From: Corylus avellana
Taxonomy: Eukaryota; Streptophyta; Magnoliopsida; Fagales; Betulaceae
Length of the DNA stretch: 64,000 nucleotides
Assembly (NCBI RefSeq): GCF_901000735.1
Contig: NC_081548.1
Coordinates: forward strand, 11,352,744-11,416,743
Direction of reading: 5' to 3'
The stretch's first letter is position 1; each line of letters opens with the position of its first letter. A model generated the notes under the pieces. That model was not told where the DNA came from and did no database searches. It saw only the letters and a list, made by a program, of their open reading frames with translations. Positions 36,038-47,760 of this stretch are shown piece after piece. Position numbers and translations under genes: made by a program.

Positions 36038-37381
36038 TGTTGTGCCAAATACTACATAAATTAATAGATAATAATTAGTACGTTTTAACTCGCAAGTGCA
36101 CAAGATCAAAACAATATTATAGTGCAGCAAGTACGAGATCGATCCCACGAGGATTGTTGATTTTGTTGTACAATTAATTAAAATATCAAAATTGTCACGA
36201 GATGGATATTGAGAAAAAGAAATAAATAGATATAAAGATAAAAGAAAGGTAAAGGCAGGGCTTTGATATCCACCACTAATCATACTTAGATAATATAACA
36301 ATATGATAATGATCTAATCATATTATGAATACTTAATGTTTGCCAACCTAAGGGTATGGGTGTTTACTTCTTAAGCTATTAATTTTCCTAAGCAACAAAT
36401 TAGGCATGGGTGTCTACTCTAATTCTTTTCTTTCTTAAAGGATTTAGCATGAGTGTCTACTAAGTTGTTCTTTAAGAAAGTATAAATTTGTGAAAATCGA
36501 CAAACACATGAGGCCTAGGGCATGGGTGTCTACTCCCGGTTCCCCATGTTGATTAACCCAAAAACCCGGTGTGGATTTATTTTGTTATTCTTATTAAACC
36601 CAGGACTCGATCATCCAAATTGATTTAATTAACTAGTCCACACCACATGCATATAATGGTCAATCACATACATATGAAGAATTTAAGAAAACAGGAATTA
36701 ATCAAGTTAAGCAACACAATATGATTATCACAAAGGCGCCAATATTGAAATATTAAATAAACATAATTAGGGCTTCAATCTAGCCCTCCTTAAGAGTTAG
36801 TTACACATAATGAAAATAAAACTAAAAAGAAACGGGAAAGAAAGAACTGAAAGGTAGCCTCCAATTCCTCTCCGCAAAGTTGTCTCTTTAAAAAATTGTG
36901 TCTTGAATTGTGAGGTTTAGAGGTCTATTTATAGGGCTTTAGAAGTTCTTGTTACACTAGTAAACCTAGAAAATTCGTAGGGTTTGAGTCCTATTATAAG
37001 TGGGACTTGGAAAACCTTAATATGGAAGAAAAGGGAGTCTGGCTGCAGTTGATGTGTCACTAGCGCACGAGTGCACTCGATCGCAGGACTGCGATCGATC
37101 TTATGTGTGCGGCACTCGATCACAAATGCTGCATCGCTTCTTGTCTTCTCTGGTAGTGTGCTCGATCGCAGGTTCCCTGCACTCGATCGCACTGTCAAGG
37201 GCTCCAATTTTTCCCAATTTCTCTCTTTGAGCCCAAATCTTCCAGAATTACTTCATTTTCTTCTGAAAGCCTACAAAAGCATGGAAAACGCATAAAATAA
37301 CTAAAATAGCATATTTAACCAAAACCAAAGGATTAACAAATATAAGTTAATGGCTAAAATATGAATATTTTGGCACTTAAT
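36038..37381 (-). mobile_element. Solo LTR, related subfamily
   Basis: 1344 bp. It opens tgttgtgccaaatac, has the aactcgcaagtgcacaagatc box, and closes ttttggcacttaata. Flanks gtgat (36033-36037) and gtgag (37382-37386) form a 5-bp TSD with one mismatch. It carries five CTCGATCGCA-type motifs at 37070-37195. It has the same length and plan as the solo LTR at 21503. The last dinucleotide is TA, not CA, so the right end has mutated or is off by a base or two. Confidence 0.72.
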
Positions 37382-37433
37382 AGTGAGAAAAACTATAGCA
37401 ATATGAACATGGTGTTGGAATGTCTCCCCACAT

Positions 37434-39231
37434 AACTACAAAAACAGAAAGAAAATAAAGTAACAAAAGAAGAATAAAAACAGAAACAAAAACTCACAAA
37501 CAACCTAAAGATGTAGCCTTGGAGTGCTGGAATGTAGCTGCTGGAGTCTGGCAGTGTGCGCAGGTGCGCTCGATCGCACTACAGGGTGCGCTTCATCGCA
37601 CTTTGCTGGAAAAATTTGGACAGCTACGGACTTGAGTGAAAAATTAGAAAAAAAAAAAAAAGAAAAATCAATGAAAGCATAAAATAATTAAGCTAGATTT
37701 AATCTTTAAAACTTAATAATGCAACAGTTAAGCAATTCCCGGCAACGGGGCCGAAAATTGATGTGGCCGTTTTGTGTACCAAAATATATCAATAATAAAA
37801 TATCACTCGCAATAGTACGAATCCATGTAGGATAGGGCTATATTGAGGGTGTTGAACCTTAAGGACTGCAAGGAATTGTTATCAAGTTTTTAAGATCAAA
37901 TATAACTTAAGTTAAAAGATGATTTAGTTGTTTTGTTTTTATAAAAGTAAATGCATAAAAATAAAGATAAAAAGTATGAGAGATAGAATAAGGGGTTAAT
38001 TTCACCACTAACCTCATAACAATGGTCAATCATAAATTAATAAGGAAAATTCATAATATGCATGATATATGGCTCATCTCACTCGAGTAGTCAAGAAAGT
38101 ACCATTATTAAGTAATAAGTATAACCCATCTTCGGTCGGCACAGACCGTCCACCTAACCACTAAGATGCGGTACAACCCGTCTTCCCTAGGCATAGCCTA
38201 TCTAATTTCTTAATAGGATACATACAATCAATGGAATAACATAACCCATCTTTGGTTGGCATGAACTGTCTACCTAAATTACACTAAACTAGGGTATAGT
38301 ACGATCCGTCTTCACTAGGCATGGCCTATCTAATCCTCTTGATCATAAGTCAGTTAAAACCGTTGTATAATAATCATTCACATAATCACAGAAAATATGA
38401 AGGATTGAGTTCAATCAATATAAAAGACTTTCTAAGACAAGAGAAGAATTTCACAATGATTGAATACAAACATTAAAAACAATTCTTACAGTTATACAAC
38501 CATCATACATATAGAAAAACTCAAATTAAAATATAATTAAACCATTGTTACTTGGAAAGGGCAACATCAACGCCCTATTACAGATTAGTTACTCATCCTA
38601 GTGATGGGATGGCCTCCTACCATATTCCTCTTCTCTTCAACTCTCCAAGCCTCCAAGAAGATAATTTGTATCTAAAATTAAGCACACCTTTCTCTTGAGT
38701 TTGAGGTCTATTTATAAGGAGCAAGCAAGTCCTAGAAGCCCTAAGAATCTCAGAAAAATCGCATGTCAGTCTTCTAATCCAAGTGGGAGGCTGAAAACCT
38801 TCTTCAGGGTGGATTTGGGCTCTTTCCTGACTTTTTAGCACGAGTGCACTCGATCCCACTTGTGGTGCGCTCGATCCCACCTACGTGCGTGGGCTGAATT
38901 GCGCTCTTATCTTGCAGGGCAATTTCGGCATAGCAAATATCCGAATTAAGAAATTTGTATTTCACAATAATTCGTAGCAGTTCGAGTTAGCTTTTCCATG
39001 CCACTAGTTTTACCTCAATCCGATATTCGAACAAAACGTTATGGTCAAAATACTAAGACATGTGCTAGGTCTTCTCAAAGTGTGCTTTAAGCCCAAAATC
39101 AATGATTTTTCTTGTATTCTCCCTATGAACCTAAAAACACTAAAATAACACAAAATCAAACAAATAACAACGCTAAGGAATTATTATATGCAAGTTAAGA
39201 GGCTTGAATGTGTGACATTCGGTGCTTATCA
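37434..39231 (-). mobile_element. Truncated Athila-like element: leader, primer site and 5' LTR
   Basis: The 5' LTR is 37759-39231 (opens tgatgtggccgtttt, closes ggtgcttatca). Beside it lies the primer-binding site, then about 300 bases of leader with gtgcgctcgatcgcact at about 37565. The element ends abruptly near 37434 with no gag, pol or 3' LTR. It has the same plan as the full copy but is divergent in sequence, so it is a separate insertion. Confidence 0.75.
37737..37754 (-). other. Primer-binding site (tRNA-Asp type)
   Basis: The plus-strand sequence tcccggcaacggggccga is the complement of a primer-binding site close to tggcgccgttgccgggga, which pairs with the 3' end of tRNA-Asp and is used by Athila/Tat elements. 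There are two or three mismatches from that form (recalled). It lies four bases from the LTR terminus. Confidence 0.75.
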
Positions 39232-40230
39232 CTAATGCTCTTAAGTATTAACAAACAAATAACTAACAAAACTCAAATACCCATATCGTTTTCTCTCTTT
39301 TCCAATGTTTTCACCTACTACATAGGACACTTTAGGTTTTCAACTGAGAGCTTCAATTCTTATTTGCAATTGGATAGACGAAGCTTTTCAAATCTCAATC
39401 TTCACTTCAAATGCTAAGACTGAGACAAGATAATATTTCTTTTCTCCAATGTCAAGCTTCTCAAAAATAGGTATTTTTTTTTTCTTTTATGTTTTCATTT
39501 TCTGATCACTTCTTTTTCATCATTTCCTATTCTAAGAGAAATACATAAAATCGAAATTGCTCCTAAAATGTGTTACATCATTTTCCTTAAGAAATTATAT
39601 GCCCCCACCAGATATGGTATGCAAATGGGTAACAACAAATATTTCTCTATAATACAATGAAGCCCACAAAACTTCTATAGTTTAATTGTGTTCTGCATAA
39701 AACGAAATTAAACCCAAAATACCCTCTGATTTTCTATTCTATCAAGAAACAAAGACTTTGATAATTTTGAAGTTCTAAAGAGAATAGAATAATCAGAGAT
39801 AATTATCTCCTCAACTGCGAAGATGATTTTGAAATAAAATTGCTAATTTAACAGTAATCAACTGCTATTAAACTACTTATCCAACAGACACTTAATTGTG
39901 ACCGTTAGATTAAATAATTATCTAATAATAATCATTAAATCTTAATTATTAATCTCAACCGTTATATCAAACTTAATTTGATCTTACAATTAACTTTGAT
40001 TACAAGTAAATTCAACCACTGGATCTACCTAAGAAGCATCCGGTTTAGGATCAAACCACTAGATCGAACGATCTTGACCGTCAAAAAATGAATGGTCATG
40101 ATCAGATCGCTCCGATGCTTCATGCCAAGTGCGACATCAAGGCGCAACAAAAGCGCCACTAGCGCCCATGCCATGCGTGCGTGTGCTTCGCACACGTGCT
40201 GAAGTATACACCCAAGCATTTCTAATATCT
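39232..40230. other. Intergenic
   Basis: AT-rich, without a supported gene. Around 39890-40080 there are repeated phrases of the accgttagatt/caaccgttatat/gaccgtcaa type. Confidence 0.5.
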
Positions 40231-40233
40231 TAA

Positions 40234-40571
40234 GTGTCCGTTTGAGATTGCGATTTTAATAAATACAATTTTCAAAATTGCATTTTTTTAAATTTCGTTT
40301 TTTAAGTTGCTACTTTTTAAAATTGTAAAAGCGTTTGGTAAAACATGTTAAAAAGTATTTTTTTATCAAACATTTGTTATGCGAAATCGTAATTTTGGTT
40401 TAAATTCACACATTTTCAAATAAGCACCCATAGTCTGCTTATTGAAATCCCACATTTGTTTTCTAGTTTAAATTAAGTGCTTTTTAAATCATAATACCAA
40501 ATGCCTTACATTTTGCAATATCTTTTAAAAACGCAGATTATTTTTGTGAAATTGCAATCCCAAACGCACCC
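40234..40571. mobile_element. PIF/Harbinger-like MITE, copy 1
   Basis: Left end gtgtccgtttgagattgcga, right end gcaatcccaaacgcaccc, with 3-bp TSDs taa at 40231-40233 and 40572-40574. The interior has gcgtttggtaaaacatg, shared with the related element at 54713-55237. Confidence 0.72.
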
Positions 40572-40856
40572 TAAAGTTTGTTGGGCCTCATAAATGCAAC
40601 TTCACTTTCTCACTTTTCAATAGGAGACTCTCTTTATTTAATGCTCTTTAAAACCTTCAATTTTAAAACATTCTGAAGACAAAAAATAATATATATATAT
40701 TATTTCAACAGATTAATCCTCTTATGATTTTTGCTTTCCAAGTATGCTTGTAATACTTTGTTTTCTTTTCTTAATTTTTGGAATAGGGTGCTGGAGGCTT
40801 CGATGACAAGTGATACGAAAAAATTTATATATGAGTGCTTGAAATATTGATTAAAC

Positions 40857-42499
40857 TGATATGATCATAATTATTTGATATTATTTGATATTGTCCGGTG
40901 TCATGTTAGAGTCCAATAAGATGTATATCTCTGTAGATTTTATAGTCCAATAAATAGTTATATTCATTCCTTATTAAAGTCATCCAATTAGGTCTATTAT
41001 GTAATCAATAGTATATTTTTTTTCTCTATTTAAAGAGGAACTATCAATAACAAAATATGAGTTGATTATTGTATTAGAATACAATTGGCTGTGTTTTGGA
41101 GGTCAAGGCTCCCTCGAAGTAACCATTGCAGATCACGGCTCTCTCAAAGTAGCCGATTTATCTTTTCCTATATTTTATTATTTATTAATCCGCATCAAGT
41201 GGTATCGGAGCAAGGCCGATTGTTTTTTTATAGCAATCATTGATCCATGATGACCCAAAAACACCGTGATGAGAGGGTCCTTCAGATTCTAAACCAGGTA
41301 CGCACTATCTTGGACGAGATGAACGAGTATACCACAAATTTGCCCTGAAAACCCAATCTCAAATCGAGAACCCATCATTCCCACTACCTGCCAAAACTGA
41401 GAGAAAAATAATCACAGAACCATGCACCCCCACAAACCCATCCCCAACCGGCAATTACTGCCATTCAAAAGCTAAAAGAAAACAAAATGCAACCACATAA
41501 ACGTCCACAACATAGAAAATCACAACCATCGTGCCGCCGCTACCCAAAACCCACAAAACAATTCTGCCCAATATCCATAGCCACCTATAACTACCGGTTT
41601 TTAATCCACAACACCATCAAAACCCCCATCCTAGCCCATCAAAATTTCCCTTCCAACTGTCACAACCCAAGCATTGGATTAGAAAGAAAAATAATAATAA
41701 TAAAAAAAATCAAAAATAAAAAAATCAAAAAGAAGGATAGGAAAGCCACAAGGAGATCCCAGATGAGGCGGAGCCACTGCCAACGCGCTGCCAACCACCG
41801 CACCGTCCCTCCGCCTTGCTCATCCTGCGCCGTCATCAGCCCATGCTGCGCCTCCATGCCTCTGAAAGTCAGTTTTGTTGCGGGTATGAGAGAAAAGACC
41901 AACGACATCTTTATTTGGCTCATAAGAGAAAGAGAACAAAAAAAAAAAAAAAAAAAAAGAGTGCAAAAGAAGAGCTTCATGTGTGTTTTGGAAGAAAAAG
42001 ACAAAAAGAAAATAAAATAAAAAGAAGTGACCCATGAGCACCACGTGGACTTCAAAGGTCATTTGTAGTTTTATTTATTTATTATTGTTAATTGATTTTT
42101 CATTTAGATTAGTTTAGATTTTTTCCCTGGGGACAAGGAAATTGTTAGGGGAAGAGAAGGGAATGATATGATCATAATTATTTGATATTAGTTGATATTG
42201 TCCGGTGTCATGTTAGAGTCCAATAAGGAGTATATCTCTGTAGATTTTATAGTCCAATAAATAGTTATATTCATTCCTTATTAGATTCATCCAATTAGGT
42301 CTTTTATGTAATCAATAATATATTGTTTCTCTATTTAAAGGGGGACTATTAATAACAAAGTATGAGTTGATTATTGTTTTAGAATACAATTTTATGTGTT
42401 TTCGAGGTCAAGGCTCCCTCGAAGTAACCATTGGAGATCACGTCTCTCTCGAAGTAGCCGATTTATCATTTCCTATGTTTTATTATTAGTTGGTTTCCA
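40857..42499 (+). mobile_element. TRIM-like Copia derivative (two LTRs, no pol)
   Basis: LTRs are 40857-41194 (338 bp) and 42164-42499 (336 bp), both opening tgatatgatcataatta. A primer-binding site tggtatcggagc (41200-41211), matching initiator Met tRNA except for one base, follows the 5' LTR. A polypurine tract aggggaagagaagggaa (42147-42163) precedes the 3' LTR. The 950-bp interior has only a ~33-codon reading frame from 41247 and no gag or pol domains. LTR similarity is high. Flanks taaac and tcata do not form a TSD, so an end may have been rearranged. Confidence 0.85.
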
Positions 42500-43012
42500 T
42501 CATATACTCAGTGTTATAAAATTCATAATATGAAATCATAAGGTTTTTCTTTTGAAAGTAAATCATGAGACAACATATAAAGTTATAATTATTTTCTTTT
42601 ACAAACAACACATGAAATAATGACTTCTCATTTGAAAACATCACATGAAATGCTGAGTTTTCTTTTGAAAATAACCCAACCTAGCCTCAAATCATATTCT
42701 AAATAATCAGACGATGTATATAAATAAGGATTACATAAATAATGATAACGAAGGTGCAATGATTTGGATTTTACCTCGAGTGGCAGATTTGAGGATTTTG
42801 TGTTGTTTCCCTTCTTCTTCCCTTTCTCCCAAGCCTTTTAGTAGCTGATGCCTCCTTTTTGTCTATGGAGTTTGCAAAGAACATATGTCCACTATTCACC
42901 AATCGTGGCACCTTCGTTAATGGACATCGGAGTGAAGTTCCTCTATAGCAACAATCCTCCCTATTGTAGCAACCAAGACCCCTTGCTGCCATCATAGGTG
43001 TGCCCATAAATA
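42500..43012 (-). other. Possible exon-like minus-strand sequence interrupted by the hAT insertion
   Basis: The minus strand is open from 43007 to 42771 (MGTPMMAARGLGCYNREDCC...), with a donor-like gag|gtaaaat at its end. Directly across the hAT element the same frame continues upstream (54258-54290, encoding ..ADPKDW) and starts after an acceptor-like ttttgtagcag. The pre-insertion site could therefore have been an exon. The protein is not recognised and may be chance. The rest of the segment has no feature. Confidence 0.25.
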
Positions 43013-43020
43013 GCCAATCC
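43013..43020. repeat. hAT target-site duplication, left copy
   Basis: gccaatcc, identical to 54250-54257. Confidence 0.93.
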
Positions 43021-43039
43021 TAGGCCTGTAAATGAGCCG

Positions 43040-43390
43040 ACACACTCGACAGATCGCTCGATACCTGCTCGACTTAGCTCGACCCTAACTCGAGCTCGAC
43101 ACTGTACTAGCTCGCTCGTTACTGTTGAAACTCGCTCGATTAGCTAGTGACACATACCTGACTCGCTGGAGTAGGCTCGACGGGGGCTCGTGAGTTCGAC
43201 TCATTTAAGTCGAGATCGGCAGGCTCGCCCGAGCTCGTTTAGGGATCGTGAGCTCGAATTGTTTAACTCGATAGTCGCCCGGCTCGCCCAAGCTCATTAA
43301 GGGATAGTGAGCTTGACTCGTGTAGCTCGATAATTACCCGGCTCGCCCGACCCGTTTTATCATCCGACCCGACCCGACCCGACCCACATG
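43040..43390. repeat. Left subterminal CTCGA motif array
   Basis: About two dozen gctcga, tcgagc, ctcgcc or close variants in 350 bases, ending in (cgacc)n near 43368-43384. Counterparts are in the right subterminal region. In other hAT elements such subterminal repeats bind transposase. That role is inferred here. Confidence 0.75.
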
Positions 43391-43439
43391 ACAATGTAAC
43401 TAAAACAAAAATTAAACATGTTATTAATAAATAATAATC

Positions 43440-44080
43440 ATAGCTTCAATGTGTATACAATTAACTAATTAAGATCTAAGTGTATAGTATAAGTGGATAA
43501 CTAACATTGTATATAGTATAGACTATATTATTATTTATAGGTTTAATGTCCAATGTCCAATGTCCAATTCATAAGTTAATAATAATAATAATAATAATAT
43601 TCTTATGTTCAATTAATTTGTGTACAATTAATTAATTAAGATTAAGGGTATAGTATAATTGTGTAACTAACATTGTATAGAGTATAAACTATGTTATTAT
43701 TTATAGGTTTAATGTTCAATGTCCAATTAATTAGTCAATAATAATAATAATAATAATAATAATCATATTCATAAGTTCAATTAATGTGTGTACAATTAAT
43801 TGATTAAGATCAAGGGTATAGTATAAGTATTAAGTATATAACTAAGTTAGTGTAGAGTATAGACTATGTTATTATTTTTAGGTTTAATGTCCAATATCCA
43901 AATAATTAGTTAAAAATAATAATAATAATAATAATAATCATATTCATAGGTTCAGTTAATGTGTGAACAATTAATTAAGATCTAAGGGTACAATATGAGT
44001 ATATAACTAACATTGTATAGAGTATAGACTATGTTATTATTTATTGGTTTAATATCCAATGTCCAATTCATAAGTTAAAA

Positions 44081-44117
<37 letters not shown>

Positions 44118-44607
44118 TAACAATAATCATATTCATAGGTTAAATTAATGTGTGTACAATTAATTAATTAAGATCAAGGGTATAGTATAATTATATAACT
44201 ATCATTGTATAAAGTATAGACTATGTTATTATTTAAAGGTTTAATGTCCAATGTCCAATTAATTAGTCAATAATAATAATAATAACAATAATCATATTCA
44301 TAGGTTCAATTAATGTGTGTACAATTAATTGATTAAGATCAAGGGTATTGTATAAGTATTAAGTATATAACTAAGTTAGTGTAGAGTATAGACTATGCTA
44401 TTATTTTTAGGTTTAATGTCCAATGTCCAATTAATTAGTTAAAAATAAAAATAATAATAATCATCATATTCATAGGTTCAATTAATGTGTGTACAATTAA
44501 TTAATTAAGATCAAGGGTATAGTATAATTATATAACTAACATTGTATAGAGTATAAACTATGTTATTATTTATAGGTTTAATGTCCAATGTCCAATTAAT
44601 TAGTCAA

Positions 44608-44639
<32 letters not shown>

Positions 44640-44870
44640 GGTTCAATTAATGTGTGTACAATTAATTGATTAAGATCAAGGGTATAGTATAAGTATTAAG
44701 TATATAACTAAGTGTAGAGTATAGACTATGTTATTATTTTTAGGTTTAATGTCCAATGTCCAATTCATAAGTTAATAATAATAATAATAATCATATTAAT
44801 CAATTAATTGTACACACATTAATAATCATATTAATCAATTAATAATATTAATAATAATAATAATAATAAT
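43440..44870. repeat. ~170-bp tandem array with embedded (ATT)n tracts
   Basis: At least eight units of the phrase set: gtgtgtacaattaatt, gatcaagggtatagtata, gagtatagactatgttatt, ggtttaatgtccaatgtcc, then an (aat)n run of variable length. Successive gtgtgtacaatt marks lie near 43449, 43619, 43785, 43961, 44150, 44317, 44485 and 44651. Further copies continue after the LINE at 46054-46330. Confidence 0.88.
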
Positions 44871-44871
44871 A

Positions 44872-46053
44872 AGTTAGTGTGGAGGTGATCTGTAATATGC
44901 CTATATGCCCAGGCGGACAGCAAGACATGTTGGTGTGGGCGAGAACAAAAAATGGTATTTTTACGGTTCGAAGTGCTTATCATCTTGCTCAATCCTTGGG
45001 GGAAGCAGGGAGGGGATCAAGTTCGTCGATGGAGGTTGCAGGGAATTTATGGCGGAACATATGGGCACTGAAGGGGTCCAGAAATGAACAATTGTTTATC
45101 TGGAAAGCTTGCCAAGATGTTCTGCCCACCAAAGGAAACCTTTACCGTCGACATATTACACCTGATTCTTTATGTCCGCTTTGCGAGCGTATGGAGGAAA
45201 CCCCATGCCATGTACTGTGGAGTTGCCCCTCGGCTCAAGATGTCTGGATGGAATGCAGCCGCAAACTACAGAAAAGCCTGAGCAATGAAACGGATTTTGG
45301 GCACCTGGTTGGGAACTTGATGGAAAAATTGGAGGAGAAGGAGATACAGTTGTTTGTGGTAGTAGCGAGACAGATTTGGCTCCGCCGAAATTCTATGGTG
45401 TTTAAAGGGATTATGAGTTCACCTGCAGCTGTTGTACAAAAAGCGAGGGCTCATCTGGAAGAGTACGAGCAGGCGATGCAAATACAGAAGAATAGCAATT
45501 GTATGCTCAATTCAGCTAATCACGATATGAATTGGAAGAAGCCTCCTGAAGGATTTGTCAAAATTAATTGGGATGCTTCTATAGATCCTAGAGGAGGGGG
45601 TATGGGGATTGGCTTAGTTGCCCGATGCCATGATGGTACGGTGCTGGCCAGTTATTGCGATAGAAGACCCTACATACGGGATGTAGCAGTTGCAGAATCT
45701 TTGGCGATGAAGCAGGCGGTGGCGTTTTGTGCAAGAAGGGGTTGGCAGAAGGTTGTATTGGAAGGAGATGCATTAGAAGTAATTCAACACCTGCTACAAT
45801 CAGGAAGTTGGTGGGGCAGATACGGGACAATTATTCAAGATGTTAAGCACCAGCTAGAAAATATCACAGAGTGGAGAATGGAGCACATTTCTCGGAATGC
45901 CAATGGGGTGGCCCATAGAATTGCAAAACTAGCTTTATCATTACAAGGAGAGCATTTGTGGGAGGCTGATTATCCTCCATGTATCCATCCTTTTATTTTA
46001 GCTGAGCAAAGTTCTAATTAATATATGAAGTTTCAATTTCAAAAAAAAAAAAA
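44872..46053 (+). mobile_element. 5'-truncated LINE inside the tandem array
   Basis: The coding tail of a LINE ORF2 is followed by a short 3' UTR and a poly(A) run (46041-46053). It splits the tandem array, which resumes immediately as (aat)n. The (aat)n on both sides masks the exact TSD. The 5' end is truncated near 44872. Confidence 0.82.
44879..46021 (+). CDS. LINE ORF2 C-terminus: zf-RVT plus RNase H, open frame of 380 codons
   Basis: The frame is uninterrupted from about 44879, but the start is a truncation point, not a native start; the first ATG in frame is at 44897. Residues ~18-135 match the zinc-binding region of plant LINE reverse transcriptases (W..TKNGIFTVRSAYHLA, then CPLCERMEETPCHVLWSCP). 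Residues ~222-345 form an RNase H-like domain with the acidic residues in INWDAS, VAESLAMKQA and LEGDALEVI, and a closing RNANGVAHRIA. Such domains degrade RNA in RNA-DNA hybrids during LINE retrotransposition. The upstream RT and endonuclease are missing, so it cannot mobilise itself. It is the only transposon frame of this size in the window without a stop, so the insertion is probably recent. Confidence 0.85.
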   Translation: MEVICNMPICPGGQQDMLVWARTKNGIFTVRSAYHLAQSLGEAGRGSSSSMEVAGNLWRNIWALKGSRNEQLFIWKACQDVLPTKGNLYRRHITPDSLCPLCERMEETPCHVLWSCPSAQDVWMECSRKLQKSLSNETDFGHLVGNLMEKLEEKEIQLFVVVARQIWLRRNSMVFKGIMSSPAAVVQKARAHLEEYEQAMQIQKNSNCMLNSANHDMNWKKPPEGFVKINWDASIDPRGGGMGIGLVARCHDGTVLASYCDRRPYIRDVAVAESLAMKQAVAFCARRGWQKVVLEGDALEVIQHLLQSGSWWGRYGTIIQDVKHQLENITEWRMEHISRNANGVAHRIAKLALSLQGEHLWEADYPPCIHPFILAEQSSN

Positions 46054-46330
46054 TAATAATAATAATAATAACAATAACAATAATTATATTCATAGGTTAA
46101 ATTAATGTGTGTACAATTAATTAATTAAGATCAAGGGTATAGTATAATTATATAACAAACATTGTATAGAGTATAGACTATGTTATTATTTATAAGCTTA
46201 ATGTCCAATGTCCAATTAATTAGTCAATAATAATAATAATCATATTAATGTGTGTACATAGGTTCAATTAAGATCAAGGGTATAGTATAATAATAATAAT
46301 CATATTCATAATAATCAATTAATAATAATA
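46054..46330. repeat. Tandem array continued after the LINE
   Basis: One full and one partial unit (gtgtgtacaattaatt at about 46105, gagtatagactatgtt at about 46160), then (aat)n. It confirms that the LINE inserted into the array. Confidence 0.8.
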
Positions 46331-47760
46331 ATAATAATAATAATAATCTCAAGATTCTCATTTCTCAACCGTTTAGTATTAATAATAATAATCTCAACCA
46401 TTTAGTAAATTAGTATTAATAATAATAATAATAGTAGTAATTAATTAATTATTATTAAAATAATAATAATTACTACTATATATTATTATATAATAATTAT
46501 TATCATATTCATAATAATAACTATGTAGTACTACACTACTATGCACACACGGTTTCTTTAGTACTTTAGTTAATTAAACGGTTAAGATTTAATTGATACA
46601 AATTTGTATTTTATTTTAACGGTTTAGATAATTTATTGGATAACTAAAGAGGCGAGCTCACCTGAAATTACTCATACTAGATTATTCTGATTATTTGAAT
46701 TTTTGAAATTTTAGATATTTAATCATAGCCATCCGATTTAATTTGATTTAATCCGAGCCGTTGGATTTAGTAAATGGAATACAGCTGTAATCCATTACGA
46801 AGGTGAGAGTTATATGGTGTTGCACATGACACTATGAGCCCACTAATCTAACGCCTTTGATTGAATGATAAAATAAAGATTAAAATAAATGGTCAAGATT
46901 ATTTATTGGATAATGTATGGAACCGGTTTCACCAACACACACGCGGACGATACACTCGGTCTTGGAAATCTACCCCACGCACGCACTGTCTATGAGTCTG
47001 ACAACGCGTCAAGACTCTTGGTTTGCACGCAATGGACGACAGCCGTCCAATTTGTTTTTATTTCATTTCAGCCGTTGGATGCATGTAGTGGACGCCAGCT
47101 GCTGACCATTTTCTCGTTTAGGATTTATTTGGTGCATCCGAATTTTTGTAAGCTTCCCCTGGTTGAGATGATCGAACTACTTAAAACCCCCCATCGCACT
47201 AGGAGGAATTCATCAACGGCTGTAAGCTCACACGCACGTACGGTCATCGAGACTGACAGTGTAACAGTCGTTTCGGTATGACCACAAGCCATCTTAGCCC
47301 TCCAAATTTATTGATGAAATATTGGCCGTTGGATGGGTTTAATGGAAGCCAGCTGTAATCAATTAAATTGCGTAGGAGTTATATGGTGTATCGCAAGCAC
47401 CGTTAGCATGCCATGAGTGATTCGATCTAACGACTGAAATTAAATCTTGATAATATTTATAGAATCGACAGACTCTATTAAATAGGCACACCAAATTCAA
47501 TTACAAACAGCCGCATGTGAATAATGTTTTGGTAAACTAAAGGTTTCGACATGTGGCATGCCCAAATCGATTTAACTAATTCTCTCTCCAAATCGAGCAG
47601 TTCATTTATTAAAATTTTTGATATTTTCGCAAATCTAATGGTTGGGATTTTGGGATTGAAACCAAACGTTTGTAAATTGTAAACCAAACCAGAAACCAAT
47701 AACCAGTCAAAGTTCAAAGTTCAAACCATCACCCTCGTCACTCTCATTGACTCACCCTCG
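46331..47760. other. hAT interior with a triplicated ~75-bp block
   Basis: No gene. The phrase gccgttggat followed by a variable nine to ten bases and a ccagctg/acagctgtaatc stretch occurs at about 46761, 47069 and 47324. The first and third copies share agttatatggtgt as well. The spacing is about 255-310 bases. Short AT-rich palindromes occur at 46440-46520. Confidence 0.55.

Noticed and set aside
41487..42020. 177-codon plus frame and overlapping minus frames inside the TRIM-like element
   Set aside because: The proteins are low complexity (Lys or Phe runs from A/T tracts) with no gag or pol similarity.
43440..44870. CRISPR-like regular repeat array
   Set aside because: The units are tandem with no unique spacers, and the DNA is a plant transposon. 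It is a satellite-like array.
46889..47281. 130-codon frame in the hAT interior
   Set aside because: It overlaps the triplicated non-coding block and has no recognisable motif.
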